DNA of 64,000 nucleotides, taken from the NCBI RefSeq assembly GCF_037997115.1, contig NZ_CP150484.1:2622594-2686593 (forward strand), given 5' to 3'. Shown here in pieces: positions 1 through 7,506 of the stretch. A program made the position numbers and the translations under genes. The stretch's first letter is position 1. Each line of letters starts with the position of its first letter. Origin of the DNA: Amycolatopsis coloradensis (GTDB lineage: Bacteria; Actinomycetota; Actinomycetes; Mycobacteriales; Pseudonocardiaceae). Under the pieces are notes generated by a model that saw only the letters and a list, made by a program, of their open reading frames with translations, was not told the DNA's origin and made no database searches.

Positions 1-439
1 CCTGGCGCTCTGGGAGTCCCGGTACTTCGGCGAGGTCTTCGACCGGCCGTTCCCCGAGCCCCTGCCCCGCTGGGACGACCTCGGGCAACGCGGCACCGAC
101 CTGTGGGCCACCGGGCACGAGACCCGTGAGGAGATCGTCGGCCGCTACCGGCGCGCCTGGGCGCACTCCGACGCGACTATCGCGGCTCTGGCCCTTGATG
201 CGCCCGGTCATGTTCCCTGGTGGCCGCGTCCGCGGGTGGTGCTGGTCAACGTCCTGGTCCACATGCTCACCGAGACCGGCCGTCACGCCGGGCACGCCGA
301 CATCCTGCGCGAACAACTGGACGGCTCGACCGAGGCGGCCACCGGGCAGCGCGACGAGGCCTTCTGGGAAGCCCGGCGCGATCGGATCGAGCAAGCAGCC
401 GTCAAGTACGCCCGGACAGAACGCGGGCTCGATGGGTGA
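1..439 (+). CDS. DinB/DUF664-like protein, C-terminal part
   Basis: The reading frame enters from the left edge, so the N-terminus is missing and about 145 residues are visible. The end contains LVHMLTETGRHAGHADILRE, which resembles the last helix of the DUF664/DinB four-helix bundle, where a conserved His helps bind a divalent metal. Members of this superfamily act as thiol-dependent transferases or have no known substrate. The last 38 nt overlap the convergent GAF-regulator gene, so the two 3' ends are antisense to each other. The family call rests only on this C-terminal motif; the substrate is unknown. Confidence 0.7.
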   Translation, partial: LALWESRYFGEVFDRPFPEPLPRWDDLGQRGTDLWATGHETREEIVGRYRRAWAHSDATIAALALDAPGHVPWWPRPRVVLVNVLVHMLTETGRHAGHADILREQLDGSTEAATGQRDEAFWEARRDRIEQAAVKYARTERGLDG

Positions 440-1892
440 AGGCGACAGCGCGCCGGGGATCGCCGTCCGGGAGGACCCGGCAGAGCGCGTCGACGATTTC
501 CAGGTCGTCGGCCCCGCTCGGGGTCTCCCAGTACGACCACAGCGCCGCCGCGTCCCCGCTGCCGAGCACGACCCGCCGGACCGACGCGGTGACCGACTCG
601 CGCTCCTCGCGCACGGCGGGTGACTCCGATTCGGGCAGCAGCGGCCCGCGGAACGCGTTCGCGGCCCCGGCGACGTCGCCTCGTTTGAGCGCCGCGCGGA
701 CGCGCAGGAAGTCGGCGTCGACCTCGGCGGAAAGCCGGTACGGCCGCGTCTGCACGATGTCGGACCCGAGTTGTGTCCGCAGCCGGTGGATCTCCGCGCG
801 AACGGTCACCGGATTGCCGCTCTCGCCGTAGAGCAACAGGGCCAGGCGCTCCGCCGAGAGGCCGCCCGGGTGCAGGGCGAGCAGTGTGAGGATCTCCGCG
901 TGCCGCAAGGTGAACGGCACGTCACGACCGTCCACTATGGTCGATGACGGCCCGTCGGTGAGGAACTCCAGCGCGAGCCGCGGACGCCTCGACGGGCCCC
1001 GGTTCCGCAGGCGCAGCAGGTAGCCCTCGCCCAACGGCTCCACCGTGCCGAGCCGTCCGTCGGGCAGGGTGACCGCGCCGCCGCCGGGTCGGATGTCCAC
1101 AGTGGAGGGAAGATCGCCGCAGGCTTCGGCCGCGAGCACGCGTCCCTTCGCGGAAAGCAGGGCACCCGGCGCGCCGCGCAACGCCTCCAGATGGGTCATG
1201 TTCGCGGCGCGCAACCGTTCATCGCGCATCGCGAGCCGGGCCCGCAACTGGCCCTCGGCGAGCTGCGCGGCCGCCGTGACCAGTGCGAGCATCGCGGGGT
1301 GGACCGTCCGCAGCGGGCCGCTGACGTCGATCGACCCGAGCAGCGCGCCGGTCTCCGGATCGCGCACGGGCGCGGCCGCGCAGGTCCAGCCGTGATAGGT
1401 GCGCACCAGGTGCTCGGCCGAGTAGATCTGCACCGGTTCCCCGGTGGCGAGCGTGGTGCCCATCGCGTTCGTCCCGATGACGTCTTCACTCCATCGGGTG
1501 CCCTCGGCGAGCATCACACCGTCCGCGTGCCGCAGCACGCCCGCCGCCCCCTCGCGCCACAGGATGTGCCCGGCCGCGTCGGTCACGATCATCATGTGTT
1601 CGGCGTCTTCGGCGATGCTCACCAGTGTCTGCCGCAGGATCGGCAGCACCGGGGCCAGCGGATGCTCGTTCCGCAGGCCGCTCACCTCGCCGGAGTCGTA
1701 GACCAGCGGCGCGACGCCCTTGTCCGGGTCGACGCGCGCGGCGAGCGAGCGATTCCACGAAGCCGACACGATCGACCTGGGGGAACGGGGAGCGGGAACA
1801 CCGGAGAGGACGGCGTCGTGGACGTCCTTCAACAGCCGCGCGTACGCCTGAGGGTCACGCGGCGACGCTTCACCTCCGGGCAGCTCCGCCAC
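402..1892 (-). CDS. GAF-domain transcriptional regulator of the adjacent aldehyde dehydrogenase
   Basis: This 496-residue protein has an AcoR-type GAF sensor domain at about residues 80-215, recognised by WSEDVIGTNAMGT and the following CAAAPVRDPETG. Near residue 330 there is a winged-helix segment (LTLLALHPGGLSAERLALLL) like those of SARP/BTAD regulators. It lacks the AAA+ and Fis domains of true sigma-54 activators, as expected where sigma-54 is absent. It is divergent from the aldehyde dehydrogenase-DUF779 pair, so it probably controls them in response to an alcohol, aldehyde or ketone; this is inferred from position. The start is GTG with TATCCT 7 nt upstream and no Shine-Dalgarno, suggesting a leaderless mRNA. 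Its 3' end overlaps the preceding gene. Confidence 0.85.
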   Translation of the reverse strand: MAELPGGEASPRDPQAYARLLKDVHDAVLSGVPAPRSPRSIVSASWNRSLAARVDPDKGVAPLVYDSGEVSGLRNEHPLAPVLPILRQTLVSIAEDAEHMMIVTDAAGHILWREGAAGVLRHADGVMLAEGTRWSEDVIGTNAMGTTLATGEPVQIYSAEHLVRTYHGWTCAAAPVRDPETGALLGSIDVSGPLRTVHPAMLALVTAAAQLAEGQLRARLAMRDERLRAANMTHLEALRGAPGALLSAKGRVLAAEACGDLPSTVDIRPGGGAVTLPDGRLGTVEPLGEGYLLRLRNRGPSRRPRLALEFLTDGPSSTIVDGRDVPFTLRHAEILTLLALHPGGLSAERLALLLYGESGNPVTVRAEIHRLRTQLGSDIVQTRPYRLSAEVDADFLRVRAALKRGDVAGAANAFRGPLLPESESPAVREERESVTASVRRVVLGSGDAAALWSYWETPSGADDLEIVDALCRVLPDGDPRRAVAFTHRARVLSGRT

Positions 1893-1923
1893 GTTTCCGA
1901 GGATAGGTGACCGCGCTCACTTC

Positions 1924-1942
1924 GTTGCAACGTCCGTGCAAC
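1924..1942. promoter_or_regulatory. Inverted repeat in the GAF regulator/aldehyde dehydrogenase divergent promoter
   Basis: GTTGCA and TGCAAC form perfect 6-bp arms around a 7-bp spacer in the 105-bp divergent intergenic region. The location suits an operator for the GAF-domain regulator or another factor controlling both directions. There is no direct evidence for which protein binds. Confidence 0.4.
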
Positions 1943-1997
1943 CTCACCCGCCCTAGCTTCGCCGTCATCCGTCACCCCTAGCGATGAGGCAGGAAAG

Positions 1998-3521
1998 ATG
2001 GCCAAGTACGCGGCACCGAACACCGAAGGCAGCGTCGTCAGCTACGAATCGCGCTACGACCACTACATCGGAGGCGAGTACGTACCGCCCGCGAGCGGCC
2101 AGTACTTCGAGAACCCCACCCCGGTGACCGGACAGGTGTTCACCGAGGTCGCCCGCGGCACCGCCGCCGACATCGACCGCGCGCTCGACGCGGCCGAAGG
2201 CGCGGCCGCGGCCTGGGGCCGGACGTCGGTGGACGAACGCGCGAACGTGCTGCTCCGGATCGCCGACAGGATGGAACAGAACCTCGAAGCGATCGCCGTC
2301 GCCGAATCGTGGGAGAACGGCAAACCGGTCCGGGAGACCCTCGCCGCCGACATCCCCCTCGCGATCGACCACTTCCGCTACTTCGCCGGCGCCCTGCGCG
2401 CCCAGGAGGGCGGCATCTCCCAGCTCGACGACAACACCGTCGCCTACCACTTCCACGAGCCGCTCGGCGTCGTCGGCCAGATCATCCCGTGGAACTTCCC
2501 GCTGCTGATGGCGGTCTGGAAACTCGCGCCGGCGCTCGCCGCCGGCAACGCGATCGTGCTCAAACCCGCCGAGCAGACCCCGGCGTCGATCCACCTGCTG
2601 ATGTCGCTCATCGGCGATCTGATTCCGCCGGGCGTGCTCAACATCGTCAACGGCTTCGGCGTCGAGGCGGGCAAGCCGCTCGCTTCGAGCAACCGTGTGC
2701 GGAAGGTCGCCTTCACCGGCGAGACCACCACCGGACGGCTGATCCTGCAGTACGCCAGCGAGAACATCATCCCGGTCACCGTCGAACTCGGCGGCAAGAG
2801 CCCGAACATCTTCTTCGACGACGTGGCCGCGGCCGACGACGCGTTCTACGACAAGGCTCAGGAAGGGTTCGCGCTCTTCGCGCTGAACCAGGGCGAGGTC
2901 TGCACCTGCCCGTCGCGGGCGCTGATCCAGTCCGGTATCTACGACCGGTTCCTCGGCGACGCCGTCGAGCGGGTCAAGAAGATCAAGCAGGGCCACCCGC
3001 TCGACACCGAGACGCAGATCGGCGCGCAGGCCTCCAACGACCAGCTGGAGAAGATCCTTTCCTACATCGACATCGGGCAGAAGGAAGGCGCGAAGATCCT
3101 CACCGGTGGCGAGCGCAGCGACCTCGGCGGCGAACTGTCCGGCGGGTACTACGTGCAGCCGACGGTCTTCGAGGGCGACAACAAGATGCGGATCTTCCAG
3201 GAGGAGATCTTCGGCCCGGTCGTCTCGGTGGCGAAGTTCGACGACTACGCCGACGCGCTGAAGATCGCCAACGACACGCTGTACGGCCTCGGCGCCGGTG
3301 TCTGGTCGCGTGACGGCAACACCGCCTACCGCGCCGGCCGGGACATCCAGGCGGGCCGGGTGTGGGTCAACAACTACCACGCGTACCCGGCGCACGCGGC
3401 CTTCGGCGGCTACAAGGCGTCCGGGATCGGGCGCGAGAACCACAAGATGATGCTGGACCACTACCAGCAGACCAAGAACATGCTGGTGTCCTATTCGGAC
3501 AGTGCGCTCGGGTTCTTCTGA
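1998..3521 (+). CDS. NAD+-dependent aldehyde (acetaldehyde) dehydrogenase, ExaC/AcoD type
   Basis: The 507-residue protein is a full-length class-3-type ALDH that oxidises aldehydes to carboxylates with NAD+ in the cytoplasm. The Rossmann domain carries [10 protein letters not shown] (about 162-171) and FTGETTTG. The general-base Glu lies in VELGGKSPN (E263), and the nucleophile is Cys302 in [11 protein letters not shown], with a second Cys two residues on as in the ExaC/AcoD subgroup. An AGGAAAG ribosome binding site precedes the ATG. The stop codon shares one base with the ATG of the DUF779 gene, so the two are translationally coupled, and the GAF regulator is divergent. The exact substrate is not readable from sequence; acetaldehyde or another short aldehyde is likely. 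Confidence 0.93.
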   Translation: MAKYAAPNTEGSVVSYESRYDHYIGGEYVPPASGQYFENPTPVTGQVFTEVARGTAADIDRALDAAEGAAAAWGRTSVDERANVLLRIADRMEQNLEAIAVAESWENGKPVRETLAADIPLAIDHFRYFAGALRAQEGGISQLDDNTVAYHFHEPLGVVGQIIPWNFPLLMAVWKLAPALAAGNAIVLKPAEQTPASIHLLMSLIGDLIPPGVLNIVNGFGVEAGKPLASSNRVRKVAFTGETTTGRLILQYASENIIPVTVELGGKSPNIFFDDVAAADDAFYDKAQEGFALFALNQGEVCTCPSRALIQSGIYDRFLGDAVERVKKIKQGHPLDTETQIGAQASNDQLEKILSYIDIGQKEGAKILTGGERSDLGGELSGGYYVQPTVFEGDNKMRIFQEEIFGPVVSVAKFDDYADALKIANDTLYGLGAGVWSRDGNTAYRAGRDIQAGRVWVNNYHAYPAHAAFGGYKASGIGRENHKMMLDHYQQTKNMLVSYSDSALGFF

Positions 3522-3904
3522 TGGCCGAGCGGGTCGGCTTGACACCGGCCGCCGCGGAGCTGCTGCGGCGGCTGGTGTCACTCCACGGGCCGGTCATGTT
3601 CCACCAGTCCGGCGGATGCTGCGACGGGAGCGCCCCGATGTGCTACCCGGCGGGCGAATTCCGCACCGGGGCGTCCGACGTCCACCTTGCTGACCTGAGC
3701 GTCGAGGGCATCGACGACGTTCCGGTGTGGATGTCGGGCCCCCAGTTCGAGTACTGGAAGCACACGCATCTGACCATCGACGTCGTTCCGGGCCGGGGGA
3801 GCGGTTTCTCCTTGGAGGCGCCCGAAGGGGTCCGCTTCCTGGTGCGTTCCCGGCTGTTCAGCGATGAGGAATCGGCTGAGCTGAACGGCCCAGCAACGCG
3901 ATGA
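3521..3904 (+). CDS. DUF779 family protein, partner of the aldehyde dehydrogenase
   Basis: This 127-residue protein belongs to DUF779. It contains the Cys-rich segment HQSGGCCDGSAPMC (C33, C34 and C41 with H28) and a later YWKHTHLTIDV stretch, which together could form a metal or thiol site. The ATG overlaps the ALDH stop (TGATG), so it is made together with the dehydrogenase. The family is commonly found beside ExaC-type aldehyde dehydrogenases, but its biochemical role is not established to my knowledge; a role in metal handling or in protecting the ALDH thiols is inference. The last 47 nt overlap the convergent TIGR03086 gene. Confidence 0.85.
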   Translation: MAERVGLTPAAAELLRRLVSLHGPVMFHQSGGCCDGSAPMCYPAGEFRTGASDVHLADLSVEGIDDVPVWMSGPQFEYWKHTHLTIDVVPGRGSGFSLEAPEGVRFLVRSRLFSDEESAELNGPATR

Positions 3905-4430
3905 GCCGGTCGCCCGGTCCGGCGCCCGGCGGTGCCTCGACAGCGTGGTCGAAAGCGCCGCCGGGCCCGCGTACCGGCATCACGTCGGGGTAGCGGCTCG
4001 CCACCTTCAACGCGGCCGTCGCGAGTTCGTCGTCCCAGTGGTGTTCACGGCCCAGGGCGGTATCGAGGTCCCAGTCGTGGGTGAGGGTGTCGACGAATAG
4101 CACGGCCAAGACGTTCTTTCCCGGGAGCGGGCCGAAGTTCCCGAAGTCGAAGGTCTTCTCCAGAGCTTGGGAATCGAAGGCCGCGAGGAACTCGGCGGAA
4201 CTCTCTTCGTAGGACTTGGCGAGGTCGTCGTCGGCCGACGGCCGGGTCTTCATCGGGTGGCCGGTCGCCTGCGCGGTGCGGGAATCGTGCCCCTCGATCA
4301 GGTGTTTCACGATGTCGCGGACGGTCCACTCGGCGCAGGGGGTCGAGCGGTCCCAGTCGTCCGCGCCGATTCCGGCGATCGTGGTCCCCGTGGCGCGATG
4401 TGCCCTTGTCGTGAGCGTGATGAGATCCAT
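3858..4430 (-). CDS. TIGR03086 family DinB-fold (mycothiol-dependent-type) metal-binding protein
   Basis: This 190-residue protein starts MDLITLTTRAHRATGT and has the diagnostic CAEWTVRDIVKHLIEGHD helix (around residues 32-49) and a later DTLTHDWDLDTA segment. The His and Asp residues match the metal-binding positions of the maleylpyruvate isomerase-N/DinB superfamily. Such proteins are often mycothiol S-transferases in actinobacteria, but the substrate here is unknown. The ATG has TACATT six bases upstream and no Shine-Dalgarno, which fits a leaderless transcript. It is divergent from the MOSC gene across only 40 bp and overlaps the DUF779 3' end by 47 nt. Confidence 0.82.
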   Translation of the reverse strand: MDLITLTTRAHRATGTTIAGIGADDWDRSTPCAEWTVRDIVKHLIEGHDSRTAQATGHPMKTRPSADDDLAKSYEESSAEFLAAFDSQALEKTFDFGNFGPLPGKNVLAVLFVDTLTHDWDLDTALGREHHWDDELATAALKVASRYPDVMPVRGPGGAFDHAVEAPPGAGPGDRLIALLGRSAQPIPHR

Positions 4431-4436
4431 GGCCGC

Positions 4437-4463
4437 AATGTATACGAACGATCGTGCTATCTT
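4437..4463. promoter_or_regulatory. Compact divergent promoters with ACGATCGT palindrome
   Basis: Two -10-like boxes face outward: TACATT on the minus strand (4442-4437) for the TIGR03086 gene and TATCTT (4458-4463) for the MOSC gene. Between them lies the perfect palindrome ACGATCGT (4448-4455), a core common to TetR-family operators. The TetR gene cotranscribed with MOSC is the obvious candidate to bind and control both directions. This is a pattern-based prediction. Confidence 0.45.
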
Positions 4464-4470
4464 CTAGGGT

Positions 4471-5166
4471 GTGAGCACTCTCGAAGTGAACGAGGTCTTC
4501 GTCGGGCGGCCGTCGGTGCTGGGGGTCAAGCGTGACGTCCCGGTGTACAGCGCCATCGCGAAGTCGCGGGTGGAAGCGCCGTCCCTGAAGCTGGACGAGA
4601 TCAACCTGGCCGGCGACGACCAAGCGGATCGGACCGTCCATGGCGGTGTCGACAAAGCGGTTTACGTCTACCCGGCGACGCACTACGCGGCCTGGGCCGA
4701 GCAGGGCTTCCCGGTGGTCGCGGGCGACTTCGGGGAGAACGTGTCGGTGACGGGCGCCGATGAGTACGACGTGCGCGTCGGTGACGTCTGGGCTTGGGGA
4801 GACGCGCTGGTCCAGGTGTCGCAGCCGCGCACGCCGTGCTTCAAGCTCGCGATGAAGACCGGGCGCAAGGACGTCATCCCGGCCATGATCGATTCCGGGC
4901 GCAGTGGCTGGTACCTGCGGGTGCTCCGGACGGGCGAGGTGCCCACTTCGGGACGCATGACGCTCGAAGAACGCGATCCGGTGAATCCGACGATCGCCGA
5001 GGTCTACGTCGCGTCGTTCACCAACGTCGCCCAGTTGGAGGGCGACCGCCACGACGCGTACTGGTCGCTGCTGGACCGGGTGCTCGCGGCGCCGGCGCTT
5101 TCCCGGCAGTACCGTGACGGCCTGGAATCGGCGAAGAGGCGGCGAGAGGAACGGAATGCCGGTTGA
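4471..5166 (+). CDS. MOSC domain-containing protein (YiiM-like)
   Basis: The 231-residue protein is a stand-alone MOSC domain. It contains GDFGENVSVTG and the conserved cysteine motif PRTPCFKL, which in MOSC proteins takes part in sulfur transfer or molybdenum-cofactor-dependent reduction of N-hydroxylated compounds. The start is GTG, seven bases after a TATCTT box, with no Shine-Dalgarno sequence, so the mRNA is probably leaderless. The 3' end overlaps the start of a TetR gene by 11 nt, suggesting a two-gene operon. The substrate is unknown; detoxification of N-hydroxylated bases is a guess from the YiiM relationship. Confidence 0.87.
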   Translation: MSTLEVNEVFVGRPSVLGVKRDVPVYSAIAKSRVEAPSLKLDEINLAGDDQADRTVHGGVDKAVYVYPATHYAAWAEQGFPVVAGDFGENVSVTGADEYDVRVGDVWAWGDALVQVSQPRTPCFKLAMKTGRKDVIPAMIDSGRSGWYLRVLRTGEVPTSGRMTLEERDPVNPTIAEVYVASFTNVAQLEGDRHDAYWSLLDRVLAAPALSRQYRDGLESAKRRREERNAG

Positions 5167-5767
5167 CGGCCGGGTGGCCCGCGGTGACGCGACGAGGCGG
5201 ATCGTGCTCCGGCGCGCCGTCGACATCGCGTCCGTCGAAGGGCTCGACGGGTTGTCCCTCGGCAGGCTCGCCACCGAACTGGAATTGAGCAAATCCGGGG
5301 TGTTCGCGTTGTTCGGTTCCAAGGAGGAACTGCAGCTCGCGGCGGTCGAGACGGCGAGCGCGATCTTCGCGGAGAACGTCGTCGAGCCGACACTGCGCGT
5401 CGAGCAGGGGATCGCGCGCTTGCGCGCGCTGTGCGCGAACTGGCTCGACTACTCGGAACGCCGGGTGTTCCCGGGTGGCTGTTTCTTCTTCAACGCCGGC
5501 GCCGAGTTCGACGCGCGGACCGGCCGGGTCCACGACGCGGTCGCGAACGCGAGCCGCGCCTTCGCCCAGTTCATCCGGTCCACTGTCGTCGAGGCGCGGA
5601 AGGCGGGGCACCTACGGGAGTCCGTCGACGTGAACCGGCTGGCGTTCGAACTGAACGCGCTCGGGCGGGCCGCGAACGCCGACTCGGTGATGTTCGGGGA
5701 CGCGGAGCCCTACGCGCTGGCCCGGGCCGCCATCACCGCTCGCCTCGACGCCGCGGCCATGCAATGA
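5156..5767 (+). CDS. TetR family transcriptional regulator
   Basis: This 203-residue TetR-like repressor begins at an ATG inside the last 11 nt of the MOSC gene. The N-terminal HTH is visible as GLSLGRLATELELSKSGVFALFG followed by SKEELQLAAVE. The C-terminal domain includes FPGGCFFFNAGAEFDAR, a hallmark of the TetR_C subgroup related to YxaF/LmrA. It probably controls its own operon through the ACGATCGT palindrome in the MOSC promoter. Its stop codon forms the first bases of a strong inverted repeat that probably ends transcription. The ligand is unknown. Confidence 0.88.
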   Translation: MPVDGRVARGDATRRIVLRRAVDIASVEGLDGLSLGRLATELELSKSGVFALFGSKEELQLAAVETASAIFAENVVEPTLRVEQGIARLRALCANWLDYSERRVFPGGCFFFNAGAEFDARTGRVHDAVANASRAFAQFIRSTVVEARKAGHLRESVDVNRLAFELNALGRAANADSVMFGDAEPYALARAAITARLDAAAMQ

Positions 5768-5808
5768 AAGGTCCCTTCCTGGCGAAATTTGCCAAGAAGG
5801 GACCTTTC
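5766..5808. terminator. Bidirectional hairpin terminator, AAAGGTCCCTT family
   Basis: Perfect 13-bp arms (GAAAGGTCCCTTC at 5766-5778 and its complement at 5796-5808) are continued by an inner TGGC/GCCA stem after one mismatch. The element sits between the convergent TetR and GH20 genes and begins inside the TetR stop codon. There is no U-tract, as is usual for actinobacterial terminators. The core is shared with elements at 11338-11522 and 40532-40589. Confidence 0.7.
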
Positions 5809-5816
5809 CTAGCGCG

Positions 5817-7397
5817 CTACTTCCAGTCGACCTGCGTGGACCGGTAGAAGTCGATGCCCTGCTGAACCCAGCGCGGGCTCTGCTTCGCCAGCCGGAGCCG
5901 GTAGGCGTCCCAGGTCCGGGATTCCTTCGGTGACCAGCCGATCTCGGCGTACCCCGGCAGCCTCGGGAACGCCATGAATTCGATGTGGTCACTGGTGATC
6001 AGCGTTTCCGACCACAGCGGAGCCTCGACGCCGATGACGTTCTTCTCCGACACACCCTGCAGATACGTGGCCGGATCCCAGTCGTAACCGGTCTTGACCT
6101 CGATCAGCCCGGCCCAGCTCAGCCCGAGCGGCGTCTGCGGGTGGTACTTCATGTCCAGGTACGCCTTGTTCGCGGGCGACATCAGGATCTTGTTGCCGCG
6201 CGCCGCCGCTTCGGCCACGTGGGCGTCCGTGCCGGTCGTGCCCCAGAACTGCGGGACGGCCGAAACCGGCGGTTTCGTCTTGGCGATGTCGTGCCAGCCG
6301 GTGATCGTCTTGCCGTACTTCGCGACGATCGGATGCACCTTCGTGGCGAAGGTCTGGTAGTCCTCCGGCGTGGTCGAGTGGGCTTCGTCGCCACCGATGT
6401 TGATGTACTTGCCGGGGGTGATCGCCGACAGTTCGCGGATGACGTCGTCGACGAACTTGTAGGTGATGTCCTTGCCGATGCACAGCGAGCTGTAGCCGAC
6501 CTCGATGTCCGTGCGCGGCGGCACCGCCTTGCCGTCACAGTTCAGCTCGGCGTAGGAGTGCTGCGCCGCGTTGGTGTGTCCCGGCATGTCGATCTCGGGA
6601 ACGATTGTGATGTGCCGCGAAGCCGCGTAGCGCACCAGGTCCTTGTACTGCTCTTGCGTGTAGTAGCCGCCGGGCGCGCCGCCGACGGCCGTCTGGCCGC
6701 CCACGGTCGCCAGCTTCGGCCAGCTCTTGATCTCGATCCGCCAGCCCTGGTCGTCGGTCAGGTGCAGGTGAAGGTTGTTGATCTTGTACTGCGCGATCTG
6801 GTCGATGTAGAGCTTGACCTGCGCCGGCGTGAAGAAATGCCGGGCGACGTCGAGCATCGCGCTGCGGTAGCCGAAGCGCGGGTAGTCGAGCACCGTGCCG
6901 CCCGAAACCACCCACGATCGCTTCTGGACGGTCTTCGCCTCGATCGCGGACGGGAGCAGCTGGCGCAGTGTCTGCACGCCGAGGAACAGGCCGTCGTCGG
7001 TGTTCGCCTTCAAGGTCACGCCGGACCGCGACACCTTGAGCTGGTAACCCTCGGCGCCCACACGGTCGCTCGCCCGGCCGGTCTCGAGCGAGATGGCGGG
7101 GCCGCCGCCACGGTGACCGCTGACGACGGGCAGCCGGTAGCCGGTGGCGGGCCGGAGCAGGTCTGCCAGGTACTCGGCGACCTGCCTGCCTTCGCGGTCG
7201 GTGCGGATGACGGTCGCGGGACCGAGCCGGAAGTCGGAGCGGGGATCGGGTTTCGCGTCCACCGGCGCCGGGACGACGTCGGCGACGGTCCGTTCGGCCT
7301 TCGCGTGCTGCCCCGCGCTCGCCGTCGCGGGCAGGCCGAGCGTCACGAGACTCAGGACCGCCACGCCGAGCACGGTTCTGGACAGGCGTTTACTCAT
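5817..7397 (-). CDS. Secreted beta-N-acetylhexosaminidase, glycoside hydrolase family 20
   Basis: The 526-residue enzyme has a Sec signal peptide (about residues 1-29, ending ATASA), a GH20b N-terminal domain and a GH20 TIM barrel from about residue 175. The catalytic Asp-Glu pair is D337-E338 in YINIGGDEAH, and the substrate-binding motifs LHLTDDQGWR and IDMPGH are present. It removes terminal GlcNAc or GalNAc from chitin-derived or glycan oligosaccharides outside the cell by substrate-assisted catalysis. A GGAG-type ribosome binding site precedes the ATG, and a DasR-like site lies 42-57 nt upstream. It is transcribed alone, convergent with the TetR gene. Confidence 0.93.
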   Translation of the reverse strand: MSKRLSRTVLGVAVLSLVTLGLPATASAGQHAKAERTVADVVPAPVDAKPDPRSDFRLGPATVIRTDREGRQVAEYLADLLRPATGYRLPVVSGHRGGGPAISLETGRASDRVGAEGYQLKVSRSGVTLKANTDDGLFLGVQTLRQLLPSAIEAKTVQKRSWVVSGGTVLDYPRFGYRSAMLDVARHFFTPAQVKLYIDQIAQYKINNLHLHLTDDQGWRIEIKSWPKLATVGGQTAVGGAPGGYYTQEQYKDLVRYAASRHITIVPEIDMPGHTNAAQHSYAELNCDGKAVPPRTDIEVGYSSLCIGKDITYKFVDDVIRELSAITPGKYINIGGDEAHSTTPEDYQTFATKVHPIVAKYGKTITGWHDIAKTKPPVSAVPQFWGTTGTDAHVAEAAARGNKILMSPANKAYLDMKYHPQTPLGLSWAGLIEVKTGYDWDPATYLQGVSEKNVIGVEAPLWSETLITSDHIEFMAFPRLPGYAEIGWSPKESRTWDAYRLRLAKQSPRWVQQGIDFYRSTQVDWK

Positions 7398-7438
7398 GGA
7401 GCACCTCCGGTCGGATAACTGGAGACTCTCTTCCCTGA

Positions 7439-7454
7439 GAAGGTATAGACCAAT
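7439..7454. promoter_or_regulatory. Candidate DasR-responsive element (dre) upstream of the hexosaminidase
   Basis: The 12-mer at 7441-7452 (AGGTATAGACCA) matches the dre core TGGTCTAGACCA at 10 of 12 positions and lies 42-57 nt upstream of the GH20 start codon. DasR is the GntR-family GlcNAc regulator of actinobacteria and is known to control chitinolytic genes. The assignment is by similarity only; dasR is not in this window. Confidence 0.5.
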
Positions 7455-7506
7455 AGGGCAAACACGACAACACCCGATCGGACCAGTACGCCGTACCGAT
7501 CACCGG

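Noticed and set aside
1965..3581. Long minus-strand open frame opposite the aldehyde dehydrogenase.
   Set aside because: It is an antisense frame of a well-supported gene, rich in Arg, Gly and Val without motifs, as expected in high-GC DNA.
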